This document shows positions 1 through 9,338 of a stretch of 64,000 nucleotides of DNA, one piece after another. The notes beneath the pieces were generated by a model. That model ran no database searches, was not told the DNA's origin, and saw nothing but the letters and a program-made list of their open reading frames with translations. Numbering within the stretch: position 1 is the first letter of the stretch; each line of letters opens with the position of its first letter. Source of the stretch: Acidobacteriota bacterium (lineage in GTDB: Bacteria > Acidobacteriota > Thermoanaerobaculia > Gp7-AA8); contig QHVT01000006.1 of assembly GCA_003223645.1 (NCBI GenBank), positions 248,001-312,000 of the forward strand, read 5' to 3'. Position numbers and translations under genes: made by a program.

Positions 1-490
1 CGAGATACGTGATCACGTCGCCGCCGGGACCGATCTCGTTCGTCGGCTCCTGTCCGCCGTAGCCGACCGGCGTGAACGGCGCGCCGACGGAAAGCGCGTC
101 GAGCGAGCCGGCGGCCGGAAGGCGCGCCGGAGTGAGGCCTTTGACCGGCTTGTCGAGCACGACCACCGCGATATCGTGCGGATCGCTCTGTGCCTGGTTG
201 TACAGCGGATCGGCGTAATACGTGCCGGAGAGCAGCTTCGAATTCGCGTCCGCATGTTCGTCGAACGTGACGAACACTCTCGAGACGCCGAGGTCGCAGT
301 GCGCGGCGGTGAGGAACACCGTCGGCGAGATGAGCGTCCCCGAGCAATACGGGAACGTGCCGGACGTGAAATGTCCGACCAGCGCGCCGACTTCGGGATG
401 CAGCTTGCCATCGTCGGTACCATACGTAATCGCCATGGCCGGGAGAGCGATGAGAACGAGAACGGTGATGAGAGAGAGAATGCGAGTCAT
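1..490 (-). CDS. Trypsin-like serine protease, N-terminal part (runs off window start)
   Basis: My translation from CAT at 488-490 gives MTRILSLITVLVLIALPAMAITYGTDDGKLHPEVGALVGHFTSGTFPYCSGTLISPTVFLTAAHCD...DPHDIAVVVLDKP: signal peptide, TAAHC and DIAVV motifs. Absent from the ORF track because no stop lies inside the window. Confidence 0.85.
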   Translation of the reverse strand, partial: MTRILSLITVLVLIALPAMAITYGTDDGKLHPEVGALVGHFTSGTFPYCSGTLISPTVFLTAAHCDLGVSRVFVTFDEHADANSKLLSGTYYADPLYNQAQSDPHDIAVVVLDKPVKGLTPARLPAAGSLDALSVGAPFTPVGYGGQEPTNEIGPGGDVITYL

Positions 491-2462
491 TCCTGGACGG
501 GCCTCCTTCGTTTGTCTGTTGCTGATTGCGCCGGCGATTTTAACCGCCTGCCGGAAAGAATCAATCACATCGGCACCCGCACCCGCGTCCGCACGTCCCT
601 CCATCCTCCTCGTCACCCTCGACACCACGCGCGCGGACGCGATCGGCGACGCGACGCCGTCGTTCAACGCGCTCGCGAAGCAAGGGCTCCTGTTCCGCCA
701 GGCGTATACGGCGGTGCCGCAGACGCTGCCGGCGCACACCTCGATGATGACCGGCTTGTATCCGGCGGGACACGGCGTGCACGAGAACGCGCGCCGTCTC
801 GAGGAATCGCGCGCGCTGATCTCGGAGCGATTGCACGCCGCCGGCTATCGCACCGCGGCATTCGTCTCCGCGTTCGCGCTGGCGCGGCGTTTCGGTCTCG
901 CGCGCGGCTTCGACCTCTACGACGACGACACGCCGCCCGGACTCGCGGAGCGGACGGCGCGCGAGACGACGGACCGCGCGATCGCGTTCTTGAAGAGCGA
1001 GAAGAATCGTCCGCTGTTTCTGTGGGTCCACTACTACGAACCGCACTATCCCTACACGCCGCCCGAGCCGTATCGCACACGTTTCGCGAAGAATCCATAC
1101 CTCGGCGAAGTCGCGGCGATGGACGAGCAGCTCGGACGTCTCGTGACTGCGTTCGGCGACGGTGCGATCGTCGTCGTCGCCGATCACGGCGAGGGACTCG
1201 GCGAGCATGGCGAAGCGCAGCACGGCAATCTTCTCTATCAGGCGACGATGCACGTACCGCTGCTCGTCGCGGGACCCGGCGTCTCCGCGGGCGCGATCGA
1301 CACGCCGGTCAGCACGCGGCGCGTGTTCGACACGATCGCCGACTGGGCCGGCATTTCTTCGGAGAGCTCACTGCGCAAGGCGAAGCCGGAAGTGCTCGCC
1401 GGCGAGGCGATGAAGCCGTTCCTCGATTACGGATGGCAGCCGCAGGTGATGGCGCTCGAAGGAAGCCGCAAGGCGATCTTCGCGGGCAAGCTCGAGGTGT
1501 ATGACGTGCTCGCCGATCCGGGAGAGACGCACGATCTCGCATCGACGGCGGCGCTCTCGCGCGAGCAGCGCGCGACGCTGCACGACTATCCGATTCCATC
1601 GATCGAAACCGCCGCGGCCGCGACTCCTTCCGACGCCGAAGAGCGCCGCAAGCTCGCGAGCCTCGGGTACGTCGCATCGGAAGTGAAGCCGGTCATCCGC
1701 AAGGACGCGCCGCGTCCCGCCGACATGACTGCACTTTTCCCGATTCTCGACCGCGCGTCGGGTCTCTTCGTGCGCGAGCAATACCGCGACGCGATTCCGC
1801 TGCTCGAACAGATCCGCGCGCGTGATCCGTACAACCTCGACGCCGCGCTGCGTCTCGCGACCGCGCATTCCGCCCTCGGACATGAAGCCGCGGCGCTGGC
1901 GGCATTCGAGGACGCGCAGCGGATCGCGCCGCTGTCGCCGGACGTGCGCGCGTATCTCGCGATGCATTACGCGCGCGCCAAGGATTGGGAGAAGGCGGCG
2001 CCGCTGCTCGAGCAGGTCGTCGCGGAGTCGCCCGATCGCGTACCGGCGCTGGAGGCGCTCATCATCATCCGCGACCGGCAGCAGCGTTACGAAGACGCGC
2101 TCGCGCTGCGGCAGAAGCTGTATTCACTCCGTCCGCCGACGAAAAAAGAGCTCGCCGATCTCGGCCAGCTGGCGATGATGCTCGGGCAGACGCCGGCCGC
2201 GATCGACGCGTTCGAGAAAGCGGGCGGACACGATCTGGAGCTCGGCGTGCTGTACCTCGCGTCGCGGCGGTTCGAAGATGCGCGCGCGGCGCTCGACCGC
2301 GTCCCGCCGTCGCATCCCGGCTACGCGATGGCGCTATTCAAGCGCGCGCAAGTGAGCGTGCTGCTGCACGAGCCCGATGCGCGTGCGCGCATCGAAGCGG
2401 CGCGCGCGCACGCGGATGCAACGACGCGTGAGTTGATTGCGAGGGAGCAGTTGTTTCAGTGA
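480..2462 (+). CDS. Sulfatase-family lipoprotein with C-terminal TPR repeats
   Basis: MRVIPGRASFVCLLLIAPAILTAC lipobox; RPSILLVTLDTTRADAIGD, PQTLPAHTSMMTGLYPAGHGVHEN and DHGEGLGEHGE sulfatase motifs; TPR-like C-terminus. Start at 480 is in frame with ORF 222..2462. Confidence 0.88.
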   Translation: MRVIPGRASFVCLLLIAPAILTACRKESITSAPAPASARPSILLVTLDTTRADAIGDATPSFNALAKQGLLFRQAYTAVPQTLPAHTSMMTGLYPAGHGVHENARRLEESRALISERLHAAGYRTAAFVSAFALARRFGLARGFDLYDDDTPPGLAERTARETTDRAIAFLKSEKNRPLFLWVHYYEPHYPYTPPEPYRTRFAKNPYLGEVAAMDEQLGRLVTAFGDGAIVVVADHGEGLGEHGEAQHGNLLYQATMHVPLLVAGPGVSAGAIDTPVSTRRVFDTIADWAGISSESSLRKAKPEVLAGEAMKPFLDYGWQPQVMALEGSRKAIFAGKLEVYDVLADPGETHDLASTAALSREQRATLHDYPIPSIETAAAATPSDAEERRKLASLGYVASEVKPVIRKDAPRPADMTALFPILDRASGLFVREQYRDAIPLLEQIRARDPYNLDAALRLATAHSALGHEAAALAAFEDAQRIAPLSPDVRAYLAMHYARAKDWEKAAPLLEQVVAESPDRVPALEALIIIRDRQQRYEDALALRQKLYSLRPPTKKELADLGQLAMMLGQTPAAIDAFEKAGGHDLELGVLYLASRRFEDARAALDRVPPSHPGYAMALFKRAQVSVLLHEPDARARIEAARAHADATTRELIAREQLFQ

Positions 2463-2464
2463 AC

Positions 2465-2530
2465 TGTGGAGCGGCGGGCTCTCAGCCCGCCGGAAATGAA
2501 AACGGCGGGCTAAGAGCCCGCCGCTCCACA
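2465..2530. repeat. Palindromic element (palindrome of palindromes) between convergent genes; possible bidirectional terminator
   Basis: tgtggagcggcgggctctcagcccgccggaaatgaaaacggcgggctaagagcccgccgctccaca. Confidence 0.85.
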
Positions 2531-2547
2531 AGAACCTCAGAGAAGAA

Positions 2548-5500
2548 CTAGAACTGCACTCTGAGCCCCAGCTGGTACCGCCGCGGGCCATAGAACGATC
2601 TTGCGAACGGCGTCTTCACGAATGGCGCGTCGTTGATCTCGGTCGCGAGACAGCCGGGGCCGGCCGCGGTACACGTGCCGAGGGTGCCGACGCGGTTCTC
2701 GAAGTTGTATCCGGTCTGCTTATCGAACAGGTTGAACATGTCGAACACGAACTGCAGGTTCAGCCCGCGCGGCAGCGGCAGGTTCTGCGTGTAATTCAGA
2801 TCGACGTTCGTGTGCGACGGCGTGTGCCGCCGCCCCGCCGGTTCCGCGAAGCGGCTCGAATCGCTCGACGACGTCGTCAGTTCCGGGTTGTACGGCAGGA
2901 AGCTCCAGAGCTCGTACGGCTGGCCCGACTGGTAGTTGAAGAACGCGCCGGCACTCGCGCGCCACGGCAGCGTGTAGGTGCCCATGACCTTGAGCAGTTG
3001 GCGGCGGTCGCCGCGCAGATCGCCGTAGCGGTTGTTCCACACCTGGCGTCCCGCGCCGTCACCGATGAACGAGGAGCCGATGAACGCGGCTGCGTCGTTC
3101 ACGACAGTGGTGTTGTCCTGGTCGAAGTTGCCGTAGTAGTGGCTCCAGGTGTAGGAGCCGCGGATGAACATCGGTCCGCTGTTCCACTCGGACTCCGCCG
3201 TGGCCTCGTAGTATTTCGTGAACGCGCCGTCGAGCTCCGCGATGACGTACGAGCTGCCGCTGCCGATGGCCGCGAGGCGCGCCGGCAGGTCGGGGATGTA
3301 CGGCTGGCGCGGCACGCCGCCGGGTGCGTCGGACGGAACGGAGGTCGCGATGCACTGTCCGCCGGTGGCGCCGGGACCGACCTTGTAGCAGACGCGCGAG
3401 TTGTTCGGGACGTCTTCCCAGAAGTGGTCCCCGCGGCGATAGCGGCCGTAGAGACGCGCCGACCAGTGGTTGTTGATCTGCTGCGCGGTGCCGAGCATGT
3501 ACTCGTTGACCTGCGGCGGATCGATGTCCGGCACGAAGAGCTTGCCGCTCGACGACGTGACGGGATCGACGCCGATCAGGTTGCCGCTGGCGTCGAAGTA
3601 GGCGTTGATCGAGCCGACGAGGTTGCGGTCCCACGACGCGGCGCGCGCATCCGAGTTCGCGGCTGGGTTGTAGCGCGCGTAGCTCGCATACAGCGTGTCC
3701 GAACCGTTGTAAGCCCACGTCGCGCCGAGGCGCGGCTGGATCATCTTCCGCCACGGCACCTCGAACATCTTGTACTTCGTGCCCGGCGACTTGGTGTAGC
3801 CGGCGAGGTTGTTCGCCTTCGCCAATCCCTGTCCGTACAGTGTGTCGTTGCTCGCCATCACGCCGACGTTGAACGACCAGTTGTTCATGCGGATCGTATC
3901 GTTGAATTCGAAGGCCTGCGAGTGGAACTCGGAATGGATCGTCGGCACGGCGCCGGTGGTCTGCGGGCTGAAAAACGCGGTGAAGAAGATCGGTTTGACG
4001 GAGCCGCAGACCGCGGCCGTACAGTTGGTGGCTCCGCCCTGGATCGAAATGTCGCCCCAGCCGTTCGACGTCTGAAAGCGATCTTCCGAATCTTCGTAGC
4101 GTTGATAGCCGGCGTGGAGGTCGTGCTGCGTCGCCGATCCGAGCGTCAGGTTGTAACCGACCTGGCCGCTCTTACGATAGAAATCGTCGTCATCGTTCAA
4201 GAAGGGGCCGAAGCCGACGCGGCCGCCGCCCGTGCGGACGCCGTTCTGCACGTAACCGTACTTGTCGATGTACGCCTGAAAAAAGGCATTGGCCGCGGCG
4301 TTGCTGCCGGGAGCCGGCACCGTGAAACGGCCGAGTGTGTCGAGATTGTTGATGTCGAGATGCGTGCCGAGCGCCGTCGAAATGGTGACGCCGTTCACGC
4401 TGTGGTCGGCCGTCTGAATCCCGGGATTCCGATAGTCGGTGAACTTCGCCGTGGCGTAGCTGCGCGTATTGATCACGTCCGAGATCTCGAGCGTGCCGAC
4501 CTGGAACTTCGTGACGCTGCCGTTGCCGGTGGTGCCGGCGTTGCGTGTGCCGAAGTCGTCGCCCGAGGTGTCCTTGCGGTTGGAGTAGCGGTAGCTGCCG
4601 TTGATCAGCCACGACTGCGCCGGCGTCCACGTCAGCTTTCCGAACTCCTCGTTGCGCGTGCTCTCGTACTTCGGGAGATCGCCGTAGAGATTCGCCTGGT
4701 TCGAACGCTCCCTCGTCGGGCGGTAGTACGAGCCATAGAAGAACAGCTGATCGCCGATGATCGGACCGCCGAGGCTGACCGTGGTCCAGTCACGATCCTC
4801 GAGGTAGCGGGAGTTCGTGCTGCCGGCCTGGTCCGCGATGAAGCCGTTGTTCATCAGCTGGTAACTGACTTCGCCGCTGAACTTGTTCGTGCCCGACTTG
4901 CTCACGGAGTCGATGAGGAAGCCGCCGGCGCGGTTGAAGTCGACCGCTTTCGCGCCGCCCTTCACCACGGTGACCTGCGCGATGTCGTGCGTTGCCGGCT
5001 CGGCGTTGAGGATGCCGAACAGCGGCATCGTGACGTTGACGCCGTCGAACTTGTAGACGTTGTCCTGGCCGCTCGCACCGGCGCTCGGTCCGCGGAAGTC
5101 GTCGTTCGTGACCTGAACGCCGGGGATGAGCTTCTGCAGGTCCTTGTAGTCCTGCGCCACCGGGAGCTCGCGGATCTGCTGCTCGCCGAGGCCGCTCTGC
5201 AGCTCCGTCGACTCCTTGTCGACGAGCGATGCGGCCGCGGTGACGGTGATCGTCTCCTCGACACCGGCCATGCCGAGGGCTGCGTCGATGTCGATGTCCT
5301 GGCCGAGCTGCACCGACACATTCCGCGACACCGTCTGCATCCCCGCGAGCGTGAACGTCAGCTTGTAGTTGCCGGGAATGAGCTGCGGCATGCGGTATTC
5401 ACCGTTGCTGTCGGTGAGCGTCGTGCGTGGCGTCGGCAGGACGTTCGCGCTCGCTTCGACGGTGACGCCGGGCAGCGCCGATCCGTCGGTGGCGGTGACG

Positions 5501-5598
5501 CGTCCATGAAGAGCGCCCGTCTGTTGTGCGAGCAGTGGAAGTGCGAGGAAGAGAGAGAACAGGAGAATCGATCGAACAACGCGTGAGAAAGCGGACAT
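2548..5598 (-). CDS. TonB-dependent receptor with carboxypeptidase-regulatory-like N-terminal domain
   Basis: Signal peptide; TGALHGRVTATDGSALPGVTVEA; plug-like GVEETITVTAAASLVDKESTEL; C-terminus ends GPRRYQLGLRVQF (terminal aromatic). Confidence 0.9.
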   Translation of the reverse strand: MSAFSRVVRSILLFSLFLALPLLAQQTGALHGRVTATDGSALPGVTVEASANVLPTPRTTLTDSNGEYRMPQLIPGNYKLTFTLAGMQTVSRNVSVQLGQDIDIDAALGMAGVEETITVTAAASLVDKESTELQSGLGEQQIRELPVAQDYKDLQKLIPGVQVTNDDFRGPSAGASGQDNVYKFDGVNVTMPLFGILNAEPATHDIAQVTVVKGGAKAVDFNRAGGFLIDSVSKSGTNKFSGEVSYQLMNNGFIADQAGSTNSRYLEDRDWTTVSLGGPIIGDQLFFYGSYYRPTRERSNQANLYGDLPKYESTRNEEFGKLTWTPAQSWLINGSYRYSNRKDTSGDDFGTRNAGTTGNGSVTKFQVGTLEISDVINTRSYATAKFTDYRNPGIQTADHSVNGVTISTALGTHLDINNLDTLGRFTVPAPGSNAAANAFFQAYIDKYGYVQNGVRTGGGRVGFGPFLNDDDDFYRKSGQVGYNLTLGSATQHDLHAGYQRYEDSEDRFQTSNGWGDISIQGGATNCTAAVCGSVKPIFFTAFFSPQTTGAVPTIHSEFHSQAFEFNDTIRMNNWSFNVGVMASNDTLYGQGLAKANNLAGYTKSPGTKYKMFEVPWRKMIQPRLGATWAYNGSDTLYASYARYNPAANSDARAASWDRNLVGSINAYFDASGNLIGVDPVTSSSGKLFVPDIDPPQVNEYMLGTAQQINNHWSARLYGRYRRGDHFWEDVPNNSRVCYKVGPGATGGQCIATSVPSDAPGGVPRQPYIPDLPARLAAIGSGSSYVIAELDGAFTKYYEATAESEWNSGPMFIRGSYTWSHYYGNFDQDNTTVVNDAAAFIGSSFIGDGAGRQVWNNRYGDLRGDRRQLLKVMGTYTLPWRASAGAFFNYQSGQPYELWSFLPYNPELTTSSSDSSRFAEPAGRRHTPSHTNVDLNYTQNLPLPRGLNLQFVFDMFNLFDKQTGYNFENRVGTLGTCTAAGPGCLATEINDAPFVKTPFARSFYGPRRYQLGLRVQF

Positions 5599-5666
5599 AC
5601 GACCTCCTCGATGATGTTGTGATGAAAAAAAGACGGCTCTGGGCGCGTATGGTAAACGATTTCAGA

Positions 5667-6626
5667 TCAGCCGAGGGGCCATTCCAGCTCGCCGAGAAAA
5701 CGCTCGTCTTCGCGCCAGCGCTCGTGCACGGCCACATGTAAATCCAGAAAGACTTTCGCGCCGAGGATCGACTCCAGCTCGACGCGCGCCTCGGTGCCGA
5801 TGCGCTTGATCATCGCGCCCTGCCTGCCGATCACGATCGGCTTCTGCGAGTCGCGCTCGACGACGATCGTCGCGTAGATCTTGATCAGGTTTTTCTCTTC
5901 GTCTTCTTCGTAGCGTTCGACGGCGACCGCCGTCGTGTACGGCAACTCTTCCGAGGTGTGCTGCAGCACTTTCTCGCGCACGATCTCGGCGGCGAAAAAG
6001 CGCTCCGGCTGCGTCGTGTAGTCCTCTTTCGGATAAGCCGCCTCGCCGGGAGCGACCGCCTGGAAGAGCAGCGCGATCAGCTCGTCGACGGCTTCGCCTT
6101 TCGCCGCGGAGATCGGAACGATCTCGTCGAAGATGCCGAAGGCGTTGTACTGCTCGATCAGCGGCAGCAGTTTGTGTTTCTTCAACAGATCGATCTTGTT
6201 GAGGATGACGAACCAATTTTGTGGAGTGGTGAGCGCCTCCGGCGCTCTTTCAGAAGGCGCGCCGGGGGCGCGCACTCCGCGCTCTTTCTCCTCGCGCAAA
6301 AGATCGATCACGAACTGATCGCCCTTTCCGAACGGCTCCGACGCGTCGACGATCAGCGCGATCACGTCCGCCTCGGACAACGCCGAGCGCACGTGATCCA
6401 TCATCCGCACGTTCAGCTTGTGCAGCGGACGATGAATCCCCGGCGTGTCGAGCAGCGCGATCTGCCCGCGCGGATCGTTGAGGATTCCGACGATGCGATT
6501 GCGCGTCGTCTGCGGCTTCGCGGAAACGATGGAGACCTTATGTCCGAGGATGCGGTTGAGGAGCGTCGACTTGCCGGCGTTGGGACGGCCGACGAGAGCG
6601 GCGATGCCGAAACGAGGATTGGACAT
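5667..6626 (-). CDS. era: GTPase Era
   Basis: MSNPRFGIAALVGRPNAGKSTLLNRILGHKVSIVSAKPQTTRNRIVGI, DTPGIH, NKIDLL, C-terminal KH region. Contains an in-frame palindrome insertion (6223-6278). Confidence 0.95.
   Translation of the reverse strand: MSNPRFGIAALVGRPNAGKSTLLNRILGHKVSIVSAKPQTTRNRIVGILNDPRGQIALLDTPGIHRPLHKLNVRMMDHVRSALSEADVIALIVDASEPFGKGDQFVIDLLREEKERGVRAPGAPSERAPEALTTPQNWFVILNKIDLLKKHKLLPLIEQYNAFGIFDEIVPISAAKGEAVDELIALLFQAVAPGEAAYPKEDYTTQPERFFAAEIVREKVLQHTSEELPYTTAVAVERYEEDEEKNLIKIYATIVVERDSQKPIVIGRQGAMIKRIGTEARVELESILGAKVFLDLHVAVHERWREDERFLGELEWPLG
6223..6278. repeat. Palindromic element inside era coding sequence
   Basis: ggagtggtgagcgcctccggcgct...ggcgcgccgggggcgcgcactcc imperfect inverted repeat. 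Confidence 0.75.
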
Positions 6627-6635
6627 GGTCAGCAG

Positions 6636-6736
6636 ATGAAGGCAGAAGGCAGAACGCAGAAGGCAGAACGAAGAAGGATCGTGTTTGCACACTCGCTTCT
6701 AACTTCTGCCCTCTGCCTTCTGCGTTCTGCCTTCAT
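6636..6736. repeat. Inverted repeat with GGCAGAA-type tandem arms
   Basis: atgaaggcagaaggcagaacgcagaaggcagaacg...cttctgccctctgccttctgcgttctgccttcat. Confidence 0.9.
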
Positions 6737-7962
6737 TCCCTCTCCTCCTCGTCCTCGCCTTCCGCCTGCCAGTCGGGATCCTTCGTCACGCGCACCCGAT
6801 AAATCTTACGGCGGTCGGCGCGCTCGACGATGAAGCGAAAGCTGTTCTTGTTCACGTACTCGCCGGCCTTCGGCACGTGACCGAGCGTCGTGAAGATCAA
6901 ACCGGCGACGGTTTCGTAGTCGTCGCCGGAGAGATTGGCGTCGAGCTCTTCTTCGAGGTCTTCGACGTGCAAACTGCCGCTGACGAGATATGTGCTGTCG
7001 CCGAGGTCGGCGACCGTCGCTTCTTCGTCCTCGTGCTCGTCGGCAATCTCGCCGACGATCTCTTCGATGATGTCCTCGGTCGTGATGATCCCGGCCGTGC
7101 CGCCGTATTCGTCGACGACCACCGCGATCTGCAGATGCTCGCTCTGAAACTCGCGCAGCATCTCCGAGACTTTCTTCGTCTCCAGCACGAAGTACGGCGG
7201 ACGCGCGAGCTCCTGCACGGTGCGCTTCTCGTTTTTCAGGATCGCGTCGAACAGCTCCTTGATGTGCACGATCCCGGTGATCTGATCGATGCTCGTCTCG
7301 TAAATCGGGATGCGCGAGTACTTCGACTCGCTGAACTGCTTCGCCAGCTCGTCGATCGGCTTGCGCGCGTCGAACGTGAGCACGTCGATGCGCGGCGTCA
7401 TGATCTCGTGCGCGAGCCGGTCCCCGAAGTCGACGATCGACTGCAGCAATTTTCCCTGCGCGGGCTCGAGCACTCCCGATTCCTCGCCGACGTCGATGTA
7501 GGCCTGCACTTCTTCCTGGGTCACGTCCTCTTCTTCATCCTCGGCCTGTTCGGCGCGCTCGCGCCGCTCCAGCATCTTGCGCAGCGGAAAGAGGACCGGT
7601 GAGAAGAGGTAGTAGCTGCCGCGCGAGAACGGAACGAGCGCGCGCAAAATCAATGCGCCCGTGTCTTCCGGCACGAGCGCAAGCGCGAACTTCCAGAGCA
7701 GGACCGCGAGCCCCCAGATCAGGATCGAGCGCAGCACCGCGGAGCCGACGCCGATCTCGTCGAAGATCATCATCGTCGCCGAAACACCGACGACGAGCGA
7801 GACCTGCAGCGGCACGTCCGTGTGCGAGTCTTCGAGATCGAGCTGGCGCAGACGGACGGGACTGAGCTGCAGCGCAAACGACCGCAGCGCATCGAAAATC
7901 AGGTAAAGCACGCCGCAAACGACGGCGATCAGGACCCAATGGATGTGGATGCTACTTCCCAT
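6733..7962 (-). CDS. CNNM/CorC (HlyC)-type transmembrane CBS-domain protein
   Basis: N-terminal TM segments, VTQEEVQAYIDVGEESG, CBS-like pair (MTPRIDVLTFDARKPIDELAKQFSESKYSRIPIY; VVDEYGGTAGIITTEDIIEEIVGEI), CorC/HlyC C-terminal domain. Confidence 0.9.
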   Translation of the reverse strand: MGSSIHIHWVLIAVVCGVLYLIFDALRSFALQLSPVRLRQLDLEDSHTDVPLQVSLVVGVSATMMIFDEIGVGSAVLRSILIWGLAVLLWKFALALVPEDTGALILRALVPFSRGSYYLFSPVLFPLRKMLERRERAEQAEDEEEDVTQEEVQAYIDVGEESGVLEPAQGKLLQSIVDFGDRLAHEIMTPRIDVLTFDARKPIDELAKQFSESKYSRIPIYETSIDQITGIVHIKELFDAILKNEKRTVQELARPPYFVLETKKVSEMLREFQSEHLQIAVVVDEYGGTAGIITTEDIIEEIVGEIADEHEDEEATVADLGDSTYLVSGSLHVEDLEEELDANLSGDDYETVAGLIFTTLGHVPKAGEYVNKNSFRFIVERADRRKIYRVRVTKDPDWQAEGEDEEERE

Positions 7963-7966
7963 GTTT

Positions 7967-8046
7967 CGGTTGCGCGGTCACGCAGTCGCGCGGTTACGCG
8001 GCGGACTTGGCTCGCGCAACCGCGCGACCGAGCAACCGCGTAACCG
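7967..8046. repeat. Inverted repeat with arms built from a ~12-bp GCGCGGTyrCGC-like unit
   Basis: cggttgcgcggtcacgcagtcgcgcggttacgcgg ... cgcgcaaccgcgcgaccgagcaaccgcgtaaccg. Confidence 0.8.
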
Positions 8047-8095
8047 TCAAAGGGTTGGATTCTAGCGTAGCGCAATTGGGTTTACCCTAGATGCC

Positions 8096-8740
8096 ATGAA
8101 CCTCTTGCCGATCCTGTTCCTCCTGGTCTCGTCCACGCTGGTCTTGCGGTCGGGCGATCGCATCATCGCCGACGGACCGGTCAAGGAGGAGAACGGCGTC
8201 GTCACCTTCCGCGCGAAAGGCACGCTCTACTCGCTCCCCGCGATCGAGATCGATCGCATCGAAGACGCGAGCGCGAACGCGCAAACTGCGGAAGTCGCGA
8301 AGACGAAGTTCAAAGTGTCGGAAGAGGATCGCAAACGCCTCCTCGCCGAGCTGGAAGCAAACCACTCCGGCACCGTCGCACCGCAGCAACAACGCCCCGA
8401 GCCGCTGCCGCCGCCACCGACCGCCGCGCAGCAGAAAGGTTCCGAAGAAGACGAATGGGCGTGGCGCCGCGAAGCGCGCGCCCACGAAGAAGCCATCTGC
8501 CGCGCGAAAGAAGAGCTGGAGTTGCTCCAAACCCGCGCCGAAGAGCTCCGCCGAAAAATCCTCCAACTCACCGCCCTCGGCTACAAACCGAGCAGCTTCA
8601 CCTACGACTCCATCCAGCTCACCAACACCCTCGACGCGATCCCGCGCGCCGAGCTCGAAGTGACGCGCGCACAGCGCGCGTTCGACGAGTTCCGCGAGGA
8701 AGCGCGGAGGAGAGGGATCATGCCGGGCTGGCTGCGCTGA
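8096..8740 (+). CDS. Hypothetical secreted protein with coiled-coil C-terminus
   Basis: Signal-like N-terminus MNLLPILFLLVSSTLVLRSGDRIIADG; long charged helix; no family recognised. Confidence 0.6.
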   Translation: MNLLPILFLLVSSTLVLRSGDRIIADGPVKEENGVVTFRAKGTLYSLPAIEIDRIEDASANAQTAEVAKTKFKVSEEDRKRLLAELEANHSGTVAPQQQRPEPLPPPPTAAQQKGSEEDEWAWRREARAHEEAICRAKEELELLQTRAEELRRKILQLTALGYKPSSFTYDSIQLTNTLDAIPRAELEVTRAQRAFDEFREEARRRGIMPGWLR

Positions 8741-8850
8741 CGCGCAAGCGCTGCGCTGTTTGCGGCTTCGCTGATGGCGGACTGCGGCTGCGCTGATGGC
8801 GGATGGCTCCCCTTCTGATCAAATCATGCGCTGAGCAACGGTCACGCTCC

Positions 8851-9262
8851 TCAGTAAGCATGCTGACAATTTAAGCAAACTCGCTGAAAAAGTCAGGATA
8901 TTTCTTTCCGTTTCAGCATGCGCGCTAGCATCATGACAGATCGCTCTTGCAACTTCAGCAAGAGCGCTGAATAATCAGAAGTATCAACTGAAAACTAAGC
9001 AAGTATGCTGACGTTTCCAGCAAATGCGCTCGAGATTTCAGCAGATGCGCTGAAAATATCAGAGTCACAGCTTGATATTCAGCATGCATGCTGAAATCAT
9101 CGGGGATCGCACTCGCGATTTAAGATAACGCGCTTAAAATTTAAGCGTTTGCATTGAAAACTCAGCAAGTGTGCTGAGAATTTCAGCGCATTCGCTTACA
9201 TCAAGGCAAATCACAACGTCGTTTTCAGCACATTCGCTGACGGAGATGGATGCACGCGCTCG
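8851..9262. repeat. Array of ~19 degenerate palindromic units with ~21-bp period, consensus near TCAGCAnATGCGCTGAAAATT
   Basis: CGCTGA/TGCTGA-like half-sites at about 8861, 8882, 8923, 8965, 8987, 9006, 9027, 9048, 9069, 9089, 9131, 9152, 9172, 9193, 9235, 9257, i.e. spacings of 19-22 or multiples. Exact 16-bp palindrome TCAGCATGCATGCTGA near 9079. Confidence 0.88.
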
Positions 9263-9338
9263 AAACCTCAGCGAACGACTTCAGCGTCTGCTGTCGTTCC
9301 GGGGCGCGGCTACCGTCCCGCTGTTTGCCGACCTCGGG

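Noticed and set aside
2812-5586. 924-aa plus-strand ORF
   Set aside because: Antisense to the TonB-dependent receptor; Arg/Val/Asp-rich shadow ORF typical of high-GC DNA, no domain.
6136-6318. Assembly error as the cause of the extra Era residues
   Set aside because: The insert is in frame, palindromic and matches the element in the cpoB/ybgF-like gene, so an insertion is more likely; read-level verification is still needed.
8851-9262. CRISPR array
   Set aside because: Units are short, strongly degenerate and contiguous (no unique spacers); no cas genes in the window.
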